Assembly (NCBI RefSeq): GCF_003205575.1
Contig: NZ_PYBW01000083.1
Coordinates: forward strand, 18,593 to 64,463
Source of the DNA: Streptomyces tateyamensis
Lineage (GTDB): Bacteria; Actinomycetota; Actinomycetes; Streptomycetales; Streptomycetaceae
Length of the DNA stretch: 45,871 bases
Reading direction: 5' to 3'
Shown: positions 7,572 through 16,288 of the stretch, one piece after another
Layout of the letters: every line of letters begins with the position of its first letter
Position numbering within the stretch: position 1 is the stretch's first letter
Notes under the pieces: generated by a model
What the model was told of the DNA's origin: nothing
Database searches by the model: none
Seen by the model: the letters and a program-made list of their open reading frames with translations, nothing else
Position numbers and translations under genes: made by a program

Positions 7572-9818
7572 GTGGAGAGCATCTTGAATAAAGCCATAAT
7601 TATTGGTATCGACAGCTACCCGGACGCACCACTCCACGGCTGCGTAAATGATGCGAAAGATGTAGCCTCCTGCCTCTCTCTGGAACAGTACGATTTCGAC
7701 AGTATGGTACTGCTCAACAGCCAGGCAACCCGGAGCAACATCCTTAGGGAGCTGTCGAAGCTCGCCTACAGCGCCGAAGACCAAGAAAAGGGAGACACGC
7801 TGCTCCTGTACTTTGCGGGGCACGGTCAAGTCATGGGCCAGGCCGGGCATCTCGTCACCCACGACGCACAGGACTTTGATCCGGGGATCTCGCTCGCCCA
7901 TCTCGCGCAGCTCATGGAGTCCGCGAGCCTGGCCTACGACCACGTCATATCCATTCTCGACTGCTGCCACTCCGGCTCTGCATTCACGTGGTCCAACAGC
8001 CGGCCCCTCGCTCCGTCCGACGTAGAACGCGAGGTACCGACGGTCAATGAAAGCCGCTGCATCCTCGCCGCATGTCGCCCCGAAGAGACCGCGAAAGAGG
8101 TCGGCGAGCGGGGGGTCTTTACCGACACGCTTACCGACGCCCTCCTGGGCGCGGCGGTGAACTGGGACGGCGAAGTTACTCTGATGGGCATATACGAGTA
8201 CGTGGCCAGCGCCATTCCCAAGGGGATGCAGACCCCGGTCTTCAAGGGCGACATAGCCGGCACGGTGGTCCTTGGCAGCGGCTTCGAACCTCGCCAGGGC
8301 AGGCCGATCGAGCGGAGCGAGCGCTCACGCCTCATGTCAAAGGCGCAGACCTTGGTTGATCAGTACTACTACCTACAGTTGCGAGAACTCGCCGATCGGG
8401 GTGTCCGACTCGACCGCGGGGCACGGCAGTGCGCACTAGAGCTCGAATCGGTAGTGGGGTGGTTCGAGTCGACCGAGAAGGAACTATCGGATCTCCGCCG
8501 CGATCCGGATTGGGTCGACCTCAGCCGACGGGTACGAGAGTTCCGCAAGAATCTGTCCGAGGTGAGTGTGGGCGAGGAGACACGGTTCGGTCGAATCACC
8601 AGGCACATCGGCCACGGCGGCTACGGGCACGTATGGGAAGTCCAGGGTGCCGACGGCCGGAGCTACGCCCTGAAAATTTTCCATGGAAATGAGCTCGACG
8701 ATGCGGTAAAGGTCCAGCGCTTCACCAACGGCTACCTCAACATGCGGAAGCTGGAACATCCTCACATCGTTCGTGTCCATGAAGTCATGGTTGCACCGTT
8801 TGGCTTCGCGATGGACTTGATACCTGGCGAAAATCTTCGAAGGACCTATATCGACCGGGACGGTGACGCTTCCGTCGCCCTGCGCCTGATGATCGACATA
8901 TGCGAAACCGTTCAGCACGCACACTCGAAGAAGGTCAGGCACCGCGACATCAAACCGGAGAACATCGTTATTTCCGTGGGTGCAGAAGGACAGCTCGTAC
9001 CCTACCTGACTGATTTCGACCTCGCCTATCACGAGACCAACAGGACGGTCACGACAAACCTCGGCGTCGGCGGCGTGATCAACTATGCGGCACCTGAGCA
9101 ACTCTACGAGCCGAACACCAGGTCCGCCCGGAGTGAGACCGTCGACGTTTTCAGTCTCGCTCAACTCATGTTCTTCCTTGTGACCGGCCGCGATCCAAAC
9201 GCGGAGAACTTCGCGAAGAATCAAGAAGTGCTCCACCGAGAGCTAGCCAGCTGGGTCGATGACCGGGCCTCGCAGGCACTTATGGAGCTGTACAAGCGGG
9301 CGACCTCAAAGGCTCCCGGGGATCGACCCCAGACGGTAGTGGATTTCGTCGCGCCCCTTCGCACCGCCGAGGCGATCATTCAGATCGCCAGCGGGACCGA
9401 GGACGTCGAGGAGGACGACCTGTGCCGCCGCATCGGGCAACTGTACGCAGGAATGGGCAGATACGACTCCACCAGCGGCCATGTCCAGATGAACAGCGCC
9501 TCCGGGCAGGTGGAAGTGATCGCGCGACTGGGGGGAAGCTCGAATAGGCTGGCCGCGACGGTCGAGGTCGAGCTCTCGGTGATGGGCAGCCTCCCTGTCG
9601 CATCCCTCAAGTCGGGAAAGGCCGCGAGGGAGTCGATCAACGCAAGGCTCGACCGGGCCTTGCAAAAAAAGTACGGCAACGCCGTGAAGCGGCACCCTGG
9701 CAGCAAGGGCGCGTACCAGGTCTTTGTGGTCATCTCAGACGTTCGGTTCAATGTTGCAGGGATCGCCCGGGTCTGCGACGTGATCGCCACGACTGTGGCG
9801 AGCATCGAAGGGTCCTGA
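7572..9818 (+). CDS. Caspase-like protease fused to Ser/Thr protein kinase
   Basis: This is a 748-residue three-part protein. Residues 5-235 form a C14 caspase/metacaspase-type domain with NKAIIIGIDSY, catalytic His84 in FAGHG and Cys132 in LDCCHSG. Residues 240-335 are a mainly helical linker. Residues 336-597 form an active-looking Hanks kinase: glycine loop G347-H-G-G-Y-G, Lys368 in YALKIF, HRDIKPEN with Asp459, a DFD (not DFG) metal motif at 481-483, and AAPEQ. Residues 600-748 are an alpha/beta domain I do not recognise. There is no membrane segment. Codons such as ATA, ATT, AAA and CTT are far commoner than in neighbours, suggesting transfer. GTG 7572 is given, but TTG 7584 behind GGAG is equally plausible. 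It stands alone, and a defence or cell-death role is inference. Confidence 0.93.
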   Translation: MESILNKAIIIGIDSYPDAPLHGCVNDAKDVASCLSLEQYDFDSMVLLNSQATRSNILRELSKLAYSAEDQEKGDTLLLYFAGHGQVMGQAGHLVTHDAQDFDPGISLAHLAQLMESASLAYDHVISILDCCHSGSAFTWSNSRPLAPSDVEREVPTVNESRCILAACRPEETAKEVGERGVFTDTLTDALLGAAVNWDGEVTLMGIYEYVASAIPKGMQTPVFKGDIAGTVVLGSGFEPRQGRPIERSERSRLMSKAQTLVDQYYYLQLRELADRGVRLDRGARQCALELESVVGWFESTEKELSDLRRDPDWVDLSRRVREFRKNLSEVSVGEETRFGRITRHIGHGGYGHVWEVQGADGRSYALKIFHGNELDDAVKVQRFTNGYLNMRKLEHPHIVRVHEVMVAPFGFAMDLIPGENLRRTYIDRDGDASVALRLMIDICETVQHAHSKKVRHRDIKPENIVISVGAEGQLVPYLTDFDLAYHETNRTVTTNLGVGGVINYAAPEQLYEPNTRSARSETVDVFSLAQLMFFLVTGRDPNAENFAKNQEVLHRELASWVDDRASQALMELYKRATSKAPGDRPQTVVDFVAPLRTAEAIIQIASGTEDVEEDDLCRRIGQLYAGMGRYDSTSGHVQMNSASGQVEVIARLGGSSNRLAATVEVELSVMGSLPVASLKSGKAARESINARLDRALQKKYGNAVKRHPGSKGAYQVFVVISDVRFNVAGIARVCDVIATTVASIEGS

Positions 9819-9857
9819 AGCCAGATGCGCGCCTGGCTGCGCGCTGCCTCCGAGCCC

Positions 9858-9895
9858 GAGGAGCGGGCCGGTCCCCCACGACCGGCCCGCTCCTC
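9858..9895. terminator. Bidirectional hairpin between converging genes
   Basis: A perfect 16-bp inverted repeat (9858-9873 with 9880-9895, arm GAGGAGCGGGCCGGTC) encloses a 6-nt loop. It sits between the ends of the caspase-kinase gene and the minus-strand hydrolase gene. There is no T-tract, as usual for actinomycete terminators. Confidence 0.8.
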
Positions 9896-9931
9896 CGAAG
9901 GTCGAATTCCAGCGCATCACCTGACGCTCCG

Positions 9932-10975
9932 TTAGGTGAGCACCTCCACCAGCGCCGCCAGGAACTCCGTCGGCCGCTCCAGGTGCACGCTGTGGCCGGC
10001 CCCCTCGATCGCGACCTCGCGGACCTGGCCGCCGGCTGCGGCGTAGCGGGCCAGGGCGGTGCGGGTCTGGGTGACCATCGGCTGGGCGGGGCACTCGGCG
10101 GCGCCCGGCCAGCCGGGGACCACGCCCAGGGCGCCCAGGTGGGCCAGGTCGAAGAGCGAGGTGTCGGAGACGATCACGTCGGCGGTGCCGCGGATCCACC
10201 GCACCGGCGGCTTGGGCTCGATCAGCTCCAGGTCGTCGATCCGGAAGTGCACCGGCGCCATCGAGTTGAGCACCCCGCGGTCGCCGGGGGCGAAGCCGGG
10301 CCAGTTCTTGCTCGGGCGGCTGTCGCCGGGGTAGTGGCCGTCGCCGGTCCGGGTGGTCAGCATGGCGGCCAGATAGCGGTCCGGGTCGGCCAGCGGGGTG
10401 CTGACGTAGGCGGTGTCCAGCACGGTGCGCGGCGCGAACGGCGAGTCGGCGCCCGTCTCGCCCTCGCGCAGCAGCCGGACGAACTCCGCCGCCGCGCCAC
10501 CGGCGCCCGAGCCGGCGCCGTCGGGCGAGTTGAGCTGCCCGTCCGGGCCGTGGGTGCCGCCGAAGCCGTACGGCGAGACCGGGTTGACCAGGGTGGCCGA
10601 GCGGACCAGTTCCGGGCGGTCGCGCAGCAGTTGCAGCACCACGCCGCCGCCCATGCTCCAGCCGACCAGGTGGACCGGGCCGAGCCCCAGTGCCCGGACG
10701 AAGGAGAGCAGGTCCTCGCTGTGGTCGCGCAGGCCCCGGGTCGCGTTGACCGGCAGCGGCTCGGTGCCGCCGAAGCCGCGCAGGTCGGGGGCGAGCGGGC
10801 GGTAGCGGGCGGGCAGTTGGGCCATGGTCGGGTGCCAGAAGACCCCGGAGGAGACGTTGCCGTGCACCAGGACCACCGGCTCGCCGGTGCGGCCCGCGAT
10901 CTCGGCGTAGTTGACGGTCAGCCGGTCGGTGGTGATCAGCCGGTCGGCGGCGATCTGCCGCTCCTCGATGCTCAT
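9932..10975 (-). CDS. Alpha/beta hydrolase
   Basis: This 347-residue cytosolic alpha/beta-hydrolase has oxyanion-hole motif VHGN (37-40), nucleophile elbow GWSMGG with Ser107, and the catalytic His in GAGHSVHLERP near the C-terminus. An aspartate in the strand RGTADVIV probably completes the triad. A long cap region (about 130-250) includes a Gly/Asp-rich loop. Such proteins act as esterases, epoxide hydrolases or haloperoxidase-like enzymes, and the substrate here is unknown. The ATG at 10975 lies 11 bp downstream of the secreted hydrolase gene on the same strand, so the two probably form an operon. Confidence 0.9.
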   Translation of the reverse strand: MSIEERQIAADRLITTDRLTVNYAEIAGRTGEPVVLVHGNVSSGVFWHPTMAQLPARYRPLAPDLRGFGGTEPLPVNATRGLRDHSEDLLSFVRALGLGPVHLVGWSMGGGVVLQLLRDRPELVRSATLVNPVSPYGFGGTHGPDGQLNSPDGAGSGAGGAAAEFVRLLREGETGADSPFAPRTVLDTAYVSTPLADPDRYLAAMLTTRTGDGHYPGDSRPSKNWPGFAPGDRGVLNSMAPVHFRIDDLELIEPKPPVRWIRGTADVIVSDTSLFDLAHLGALGVVPGWPGAAECPAQPMVTQTRTALARYAAAGGQVREVAIEGAGHSVHLERPTEFLAALVEVLT

Positions 10976-10986
10976 GTGACGTGCTC

Positions 10987-12246
10987 TCAGTTCAGCCAGC
11001 CGGCGACCTGCGCACTGGCGGCGCCGTCCCAGCCGAGTTCCAGGTGGTTGGCGGTGGCGACCAGTGCGGTGCCACCGACGGTGCCGAAGCCGGTGGTGTC
11101 CAGGGCGCTGGCCTCGAAGACCACGCCGTCGCTGGGGCCGCGGTTCTCGTTGAAGATGCCGAGGATGTTGGGTGTGCCGCCCGCGAGCAGGTAGCCGGTC
11201 ACCGTGCTCGGCACCCCGGCCTTCTGCAGCGGGGCGACCAGCGAGCCGGCGTCGATCGCCGCCTGGATGCCGCCGCCGTCGGTGTAGTAGCCCTGGCCGC
11301 CGTAGTAGGTGGTGTACCAGTCCTGCTGGGTCTGGTCGACGCCGAAGACCGAGTCCCAGCGGGCCAGCATCTGCCGCTGACCCGGGTAGTCGTCGTACCC
11401 GCCGCTCGGGGTGAAGGAGAACTCGGGGTGCGCGGTGTACGTGCCGTAGCAGGTCATGTGCAGGTGCGGGGAGGGGGCGTTGACCGCGCCGCCGCACTCC
11501 GGCCAGATCGAGAAGTCGTGCGCCCAGCCGTGCGCGAAGGGGTAGTCGTAGCCGCCGTTCGGGCCGCCCAGAGTGATCAGCTTGCGCACGTCGCCGGCGT
11601 ACGAGCGGCCCCAGCCGGGCTTGACCGAGGAGACGTAGGCCCGGGTGGACATCTCCCCCTTGCTCCAGCCGACCAGGTCCACCTTGGGGACCCCGAGCTT
11701 GGCCTTGATCAGCGCGACGGCGTCGCCGACCTCCTGGGCCTGCATCAGGTTGTCGCCCTGCTTGTGCGCGAAGCCGATCGCGAAGACCCGGTAGCCGCGG
11801 CCGGACAGGTACTGCATCAGGCCGGTGCTCGGGCAGGAGGCGGTGCCGCAGCCGTAGCCGCCGGACTCGCCCGGGTTGGCCCAGGCCCGGTCCGGGTTGT
11901 CGTTGGCGCCGTGCACCAGCAGCACCGGCACCTGGTGGCTGCCGGTGTTCCAGCCGGGGGCCGAGTAGAGCAGGAACCGGCCGGAGAACGGCTGCTTGAC
12001 GCCGCCGAAGAAGGTGAGCCGCTGGCCGTCCTGGTCTCCGCGGCCGTCCGGGGGGTACTGCTCCTGGTGGAAGCCGGACGTGCTGTCCAGGTAGCGCTCG
12101 ACGTGGTCCCAGCCGTTGGCGACGCTGCCGTAGCTCGCCTCCATCGTCAGGTAGGACGGCACCGCCGCCGCGGCCGGCCCCGCTTGGACCAGGGCGCCGG
12201 TCAACGCCAGTACCGCCGCGAGCAACCAGCCCATGTGTCTGCGCAT
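10987..12246 (-). CDS. Secreted alpha/beta hydrolase (lipase-like)
   Basis: This 419-residue protein starts with a Sec signal peptide (MRRHMGWLLAA then a hydrophobic core, probable cleavage after the AAAA near residue 28). The mature part has a VHGAND oxyanion segment near 111 and a nucleophile elbow GWSKGE with Ser195. Paired cysteines (GCGTASC, PEC...TC) suggest disulfides. The fold resembles extracellular class-2-type triacylglycerol lipases or esterases of actinomycetes. The start has a GGAGGAG ribosome site. It is the first gene of a two-gene minus-strand unit with the cytosolic hydrolase. The exact ester substrate is not evident. Confidence 0.87.
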   Translation of the reverse strand: MRRHMGWLLAAVLALTGALVQAGPAAAAVPSYLTMEASYGSVANGWDHVERYLDSTSGFHQEQYPPDGRGDQDGQRLTFFGGVKQPFSGRFLLYSAPGWNTGSHQVPVLLVHGANDNPDRAWANPGESGGYGCGTASCPSTGLMQYLSGRGYRVFAIGFAHKQGDNLMQAQEVGDAVALIKAKLGVPKVDLVGWSKGEMSTRAYVSSVKPGWGRSYAGDVRKLITLGGPNGGYDYPFAHGWAHDFSIWPECGGAVNAPSPHLHMTCYGTYTAHPEFSFTPSGGYDDYPGQRQMLARWDSVFGVDQTQQDWYTTYYGGQGYYTDGGGIQAAIDAGSLVAPLQKAGVPSTVTGYLLAGGTPNILGIFNENRGPSDGVVFEASALDTTGFGTVGGTALVATANHLELGWDGAASAQVAGWLN

Positions 12247-12413
12247 ACCGCGTCCACTCCTCCACGCCGAGGGTCCAGTGCGGGACACGCTAGGACGGGC
12301 GGGGTGCCACCCCCCATGGCGGTCGCGCACACCTCGGGCGGCCCGGTGTGTGCGCGGGCCACCTACCGCTCGGCGGTGGCGAACCGCGGATCGGTGGCAC
12401 GGGGGACGGTACG

Positions 12414-12446
12414 CCCGAAGGCGCGCCGGGTCGGCGCGCCTTCGGG
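12414..12446. terminator. Hairpin terminator after the APC permease gene
   Basis: A perfect 14-bp stem (CCCGAAGGCGCGCC, 12414-12427, with 12433-12446) and a 5-nt loop lie 22 bp downstream of the permease stop on the minus strand. They separate it from the secreted hydrolase gene. A second, weaker hairpin (GCGCACAC/GTGTGCGC) lies nearer to that gene, around 12326-12355. Confidence 0.8.
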
Positions 12447-12467
12447 CACGGCGGAACTGACGGGCGG

Positions 12468-14105
12468 TCAGTGACCGCCGGCGTCGACCACCTCGATGGC
12501 GCCGATGTTCTCCTCGATCTCCTCGGCGGGCAGCGCCACCGCGCGGGCCCAGAAGTAGATCGCCAGCGAGAAGGCGGCCACCAGGGCCATGTCCGCGTAG
12601 AGCGGGATGACGTCCAGCGAGCCCGCGCCGAAGCCGCCCAGCTTGGAGATGATCCCCAGGCCCGCCAGGTAGACCGGCAGCCACTGCGCGGACTTCCAGT
12701 TGAGCTTGGGCGCGTCCGGCAGGCCCTTGCGGATGGCGTACAGCGCGTAGGACCCGAGCAGCAGGTAGCCGATCAGGATCGCCACGCCCAGGCGCCACAG
12801 GGTGTCCCAGCCGGCCCAGTAGATGATCAGACCGGCGATCACGAAGGAGGCCGGGGAGACGATCTCGGCCAGGGGCAGCCGGTAGGGCCGCTCACGGGCC
12901 GGCAGCCGCTTGCGGAAGGCGCCGAGCGCCAGCGGGGCACCGGCGTACATCAGCACGCTGGCCGAGGAGATGAAGCTGACCAGCTTCTGCCAGCTCGGGA
13001 ACGGCAGGAAGCAGAGCACGCCGGTGGCGAAGGCCATGAGCAGGCCGAACCACGGCACGCCGTTGGCGTCGGTCTGCTCGAACTCCTTCGGCACGTAGCC
13101 GTTGCGGCTCAGGCCGTAGGAGATCCGCGAGGTGGAGGTGGTGTAGATCAGGCCGGTGCCGGCGGGCGAGATCACCGCGTCCGCCCGCAGGACCAGGGCC
13201 AGCCAGCCCAGGCCGATGACGGTGGCCAGACCCGCGAACGGGCCCTCGATGCCCTGGTAGGCCAGGTCGGCCCAGCCCTTGACGAAGGAGCTGCCCGGCA
13301 GCGCGCCGATGTAGACCACCTGCAGCAGGGTGTAGATCAGGGTGCCGATCACCACCGAGCCGATCACCGCGCGGGGCAGGTCGCGTTGCGGGTTGCGGCT
13401 CTCGCCGGAGAGCTGGATCGCCTGCTCGAAGCCGAGCAGCGAGAAGATGATGCCGCTGGTGCTGATCGCGCCGAGCACGCCCTTGACGCCGAACGGCATG
13501 AACCCGTGCGAGGTGAAGTTGCCCGGGTGGAAGTGGGTCAGCGCCAGGACGAAGATCAGGCCCAGCGGGACGGCGACCTTCCACCAGGTGGCCACGCTGT
13601 TGGTGAGTGCCAGCAGGCGCACGCCCAGGAAGTTGACGGCCACGAAGACCGCCATCAGCACGATGGCGACCAGGAAGCCGGTCACGGTCAGCGTGCCGTT
13701 GTCGTGCTGCAGGCCCGGGAACACCGACTTGGAGTAGCCGATCATGGCCTCGACCTCGATCGGCGCCACGGTGGCCGCCTGGAGCCAGGAGAACCAGCCG
13801 AAGCTCATGCCGGCCAGGCCGCCGAACGCGTAGTGCGGGTAGCGCGCGGTGCCGCCCGACACCGGGAACAGGCCGCCCAGCTCGGCGTGCACCAGCGCGA
13901 GCAGGACGATGGCCACCGCCCCGATCCCCCACGAGATGACGGCCGCGGGTCCGGCGACGACCACCGCGTTCTTCGCCCCGAAGAGCCAGCCGGATCCGAT
14001 GATCGACCCGACCGAGGCCCAGAGCAGGCCGATCAGGCCGATCTCGCGCTTGAGCTTGGTGCCGGTTCCGGCGCCCTGCCGGGCTATTTTGTCAACAACT
14101 GCCAT
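12468..14105 (-). CDS. APC-family amino acid permease
   Basis: This is a 545-residue integral membrane protein with about 12 hydrophobic segments. The TM1 hallmark GSIIGSGWLFGA is present, as is an E-x-x-x-x-S-G-E-like segment (GFEQAIQLSGESRNPQRDLP) before TM7, both typical of the amino acid-polyamine-organocation superfamily. The overall pattern resembles aspartate:proton symporter-type members, but the substrate is a guess. It should import amino acids or a related amine by proton coupling. The start is ATG behind AGAGGG. It is transcribed alone, with its own hairpin terminator, from a long upstream non-coding region. Confidence 0.92.
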   Translation of the reverse strand: MAVVDKIARQGAGTGTKLKREIGLIGLLWASVGSIIGSGWLFGAKNAVVVAGPAAVISWGIGAVAIVLLALVHAELGGLFPVSGGTARYPHYAFGGLAGMSFGWFSWLQAATVAPIEVEAMIGYSKSVFPGLQHDNGTLTVTGFLVAIVLMAVFVAVNFLGVRLLALTNSVATWWKVAVPLGLIFVLALTHFHPGNFTSHGFMPFGVKGVLGAISTSGIIFSLLGFEQAIQLSGESRNPQRDLPRAVIGSVVIGTLIYTLLQVVYIGALPGSSFVKGWADLAYQGIEGPFAGLATVIGLGWLALVLRADAVISPAGTGLIYTTSTSRISYGLSRNGYVPKEFEQTDANGVPWFGLLMAFATGVLCFLPFPSWQKLVSFISSASVLMYAGAPLALGAFRKRLPARERPYRLPLAEIVSPASFVIAGLIIYWAGWDTLWRLGVAILIGYLLLGSYALYAIRKGLPDAPKLNWKSAQWLPVYLAGLGIISKLGGFGAGSLDVIPLYADMALVAAFSLAIYFWARAVALPAEEIEENIGAIEVVDAGGH

Positions 14106-14530
14106 GTGTGGGGACCCTCTTCAAGGACGGCGGGACGAGAGTGCGGTGAACGCTAGCCGTCGATTAGGGATCTGCAAAGACCCAATTTGCGAATAGTTAT
14201 GTTCTGCCGCTCCCCATAGCACAGTTTTCTGAGCTCCCAGCAGGCCGCCTACCAGCCGGTACACCCTCCCGTCAGCCCCACGGGCCCGGTTGGCCACTTA
14301 CCGCCTTCGAAAAGTCCGTACCAATATCTGAGCCGCATTTGAGGTTTCCTGGCCCGTGCGGCATTATCCGGCGCAACTGTCGTTCATATACTTTATCGAC
14401 ACCGCATACCGATGCAGCGACACGCCGGTGGAATGGGGTGCACGGGGGGCGCGTTCAGGCCCACTGGCGGGATTGTGACGGCAATTCAGCTCAAATTCCG
14501 CTCAAGTCCCGCGGGGCCCCGAAGACGGCC
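14106..14530. other. Non-coding region upstream of the permease
   Basis: About 425 bp with no supportable gene. Its AT content is well above the surroundings, with patches around 14160-14215 and 14320-14405. It must hold the permease promoter and possibly its operator. No clear riboswitch or repeat was recognised. Confidence 0.6.
14150..14177 (-). promoter_or_regulatory. Possible permease promoter
   Basis: On the minus strand TTGCAG (14177-14172) and TAGCGT (14155-14150) are separated by 16 bp. This resembles a vegetative -35/-10 pair, about 45 bp upstream of the permease start codon. Pattern match only. Confidence 0.35.
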
Positions 14531-14563
14531 CTGCGCCCCTCGGCCAACGGCCGAGGGGCGCAG
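14531..14563. terminator. Hairpin terminator after the secreted DUF6299-like gene
   Basis: A perfect 15-bp stem (CTGCGCCCCTCGGCC, 14531-14545, with 14549-14563) and a 3-nt loop lie 28 bp beyond the stop codon of the minus-strand secreted protein gene. Confidence 0.82.
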
Positions 14564-14590
14564 GGGGCTGCCGTGGCTGCCGGGCGGCGC

Positions 14591-15031
14591 TCAGTTCGGC
14601 GCGGCCACCAGGCTGATCGGCTCCCGGTCGGCGGCCAGCAGCACCGGCAGCGGCAGGCCCGAGGAGGTGTCGAGCTTCAGCAGGGTCGCCTCCACCTCGG
14701 CCGGCCCGGTCTGCAGCGCGGAGCGGCGCGGCGTGTCCTGGTTGGTCCAGCTGTGCTCGCGCCCGTCGCAGGTGGCGGCGGTCCCGCCGATCCCGTGCTC
14801 CTCACTGCCCGCGCGCAGCTTGCTGGAGACGAGGACGGTGCCGGACGCGGTGCACCGGTAGCTGCCGGAGAGGGTGACCGTGCCGTCCGCGGCCAGCGTG
14901 CCGGTGGGCGCGACGGTGACGGCCGAGCCGCCGGCCGACCGCTCGGCGGCCCCGGCCGGTGCGGCGGTGGCCAGCGGGACCAGCAGCAGGGTGCCGGCCA
15001 GCACGGCGACGGCGGTGGGACGAAGGGCCAC
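14591..15031 (-). CDS. Small secreted protein, DUF6299-like
   Basis: This is a 146-residue exported protein with a signal peptide (ALRPTAVAVLAGTLLLV, probable cleavage after AGA near residue 29). The mature domain runs TGTLAADGTVTLSGSYRC...HGIGGTAATCDG...HSWTN and carries two cysteines. It looks like an actinomycete beta-sandwich secreted family that I recall as DUF6299, of unknown function. GTG at 15031 is chosen because GGGAGG lies 5-6 nt upstream. The longer ATG at 15058 would place a rare TTA codon and that ribosome site inside the coding region. It diverges from the plus-strand gene at 15257. Confidence 0.75.
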   Translation of the reverse strand: MALRPTAVAVLAGTLLLVPLATAAPAGAAERSAGGSAVTVAPTGTLAADGTVTLSGSYRCTASGTVLVSSKLRAGSEEHGIGGTAATCDGREHSWTNQDTPRRSALQTGPAEVEATLLKLDTSSGLPLPVLLAADREPISLVAAPN

Positions 15032-15256
15032 GACTACCTCCCGTAACACTCTCCGCACAGTGGATTACCGTGCGTCAGCGCCAGTGGTACCGCCGGAGCC
15101 CGGACTCGGGCCGCATTCTCGCCCGTTCGGCGGCGTGTCCCGCCCGTGGCGGGGGCCGGGCCGCGGCTGATGTTGCTCGCCGCCGGGCCGCTGCGGCAGG
15201 CTCGTGACCAGCGGACACACCGGCTGGCCGCCCGTGACCTCGGAGGACAGCCCGCG

Positions 15257-16147
15257 ATGACGACCCCCCAGGCCCCCGAGACCCCCGAGCGCGCGATCCC
15301 CGTGCTCTTCTCCGGGCTCTGCGACGACGCCGCGCTGTTCCCGCCCGGCGAGCTGGCGCCGGCCCAGGCGGTGCCGGCGCACCTGGCGCACCGCTCGGCC
15401 TGGTACGCCGACCTGGTCGGCCCCTTCCTGTGCGGCCCGGCCCGGATCGACCCGCTGGCCGAGCTGGTCGGCGCGGACGAGGGGCTGGACGTCTCGCTGG
15501 TCGTGCCGGAGGGCAGCGCGGGCCTGGCGCCGGCGCTGCGCGCGATCGCGGCCAGGCCCCAGCTGCGGCTGGCCGGGATCGAGGTGCCGGCCGACCGGCT
15601 GGACGACGCGGCCGAGGGCGTGCGCCGGGTCCGCGCCGAACTGGACCGGCTGCTGCCCGAGTGGCCGCCCGGGCTGCCGGTCGCCGTCGAGCTCGACCGC
15701 GGCCCGCAGCTGCTGCTCGCGCTGGACGCCCTGGAGGGCGGGCCGTACCGGGCCAAGTTCCGCACCGGCGGGACGGTGGCCCAGGCCTTCCCCGGCGAGC
15801 TGGAGCTGGCCTCCTTCCTGTATGCGGCGGTCTACCGCAAGCTCCCGTTCAAGTGCACGGCCGGGCTGCACCATGCGGTCCGGCACGAGGACGCCGGGAC
15901 CGGGTTCGCGCACCACGGGTTCCTCAACGTGCTGCTGGCCACCCATGCGGCGCTCGGCGGTGCCGAGCACCCGGAGCTGGTCGAGTTGCTGCGCGAGCAG
16001 GACGGGGCGGTGGTGGCCGCGCGGGTGGCCGCGCTGACGGCGGGCGAGCAGCGGGCGGCCCGGGCGGCGTTCACCGGCTTCGGCACCTGCAGCATCGGTG
16101 AGCCGCTGGCGGACCTGGCGGCGCTCGGGCTGGTGCGGATCCCGTAG
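15257..16147 (+). CDS. Conserved hypothetical protein (296 aa)
   Basis: A well-behaved gene with high third-position GC, ATG start and a GGAGGA ribosome site (15242-15247). The 296-residue product has no signal or membrane segment. Motifs that look structural include LCDDAALFPPGE near the N-terminus, KFRTGG around residue 175, LPFKCTAGLHHAVRH around 200 and FGTCSIGEP near the C-terminus. The alternation of strands and helices could be a TIM-barrel-like fold, and the Lys/Arg/His positions could bind phosphate or a carboxylate. I do not recognise an assigned family, so no function is proposed. Confidence 0.75.
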   Translation: MTTPQAPETPERAIPVLFSGLCDDAALFPPGELAPAQAVPAHLAHRSAWYADLVGPFLCGPARIDPLAELVGADEGLDVSLVVPEGSAGLAPALRAIAARPQLRLAGIEVPADRLDDAAEGVRRVRAELDRLLPEWPPGLPVAVELDRGPQLLLALDALEGGPYRAKFRTGGTVAQAFPGELELASFLYAAVYRKLPFKCTAGLHHAVRHEDAGTGFAHHGFLNVLLATHAALGGAEHPELVELLREQDGAVVAARVAALTAGEQRAARAAFTGFGTCSIGEPLADLAALGLVRIP

Positions 16148-16288
16148 CGGGATCAGGCGCCGACGCCGGGCGGTGCTCCAGAAACTCCTGTTCAACCCCT
16201 TATCCGTGGCCGCTACCAGGCAGTAGCCTCACCGCGTTCCACCCGCGTCCCGCCATCGGGGCGGCCCGCGGGTGCCTCGGGAGGGCTC

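Noticed and set aside
7443..7970. 175-codon minus-strand frame over the caspase start
   Set aside because: Antisense to the conserved caspase N-terminus, with no ribosome site and no recognisable domain.
9819..12246. The two hydrolase genes as partners of the caspase-kinase
   Set aside because: They are on the opposite strand, have normal host composition, and a 16-bp terminator hairpin separates them.
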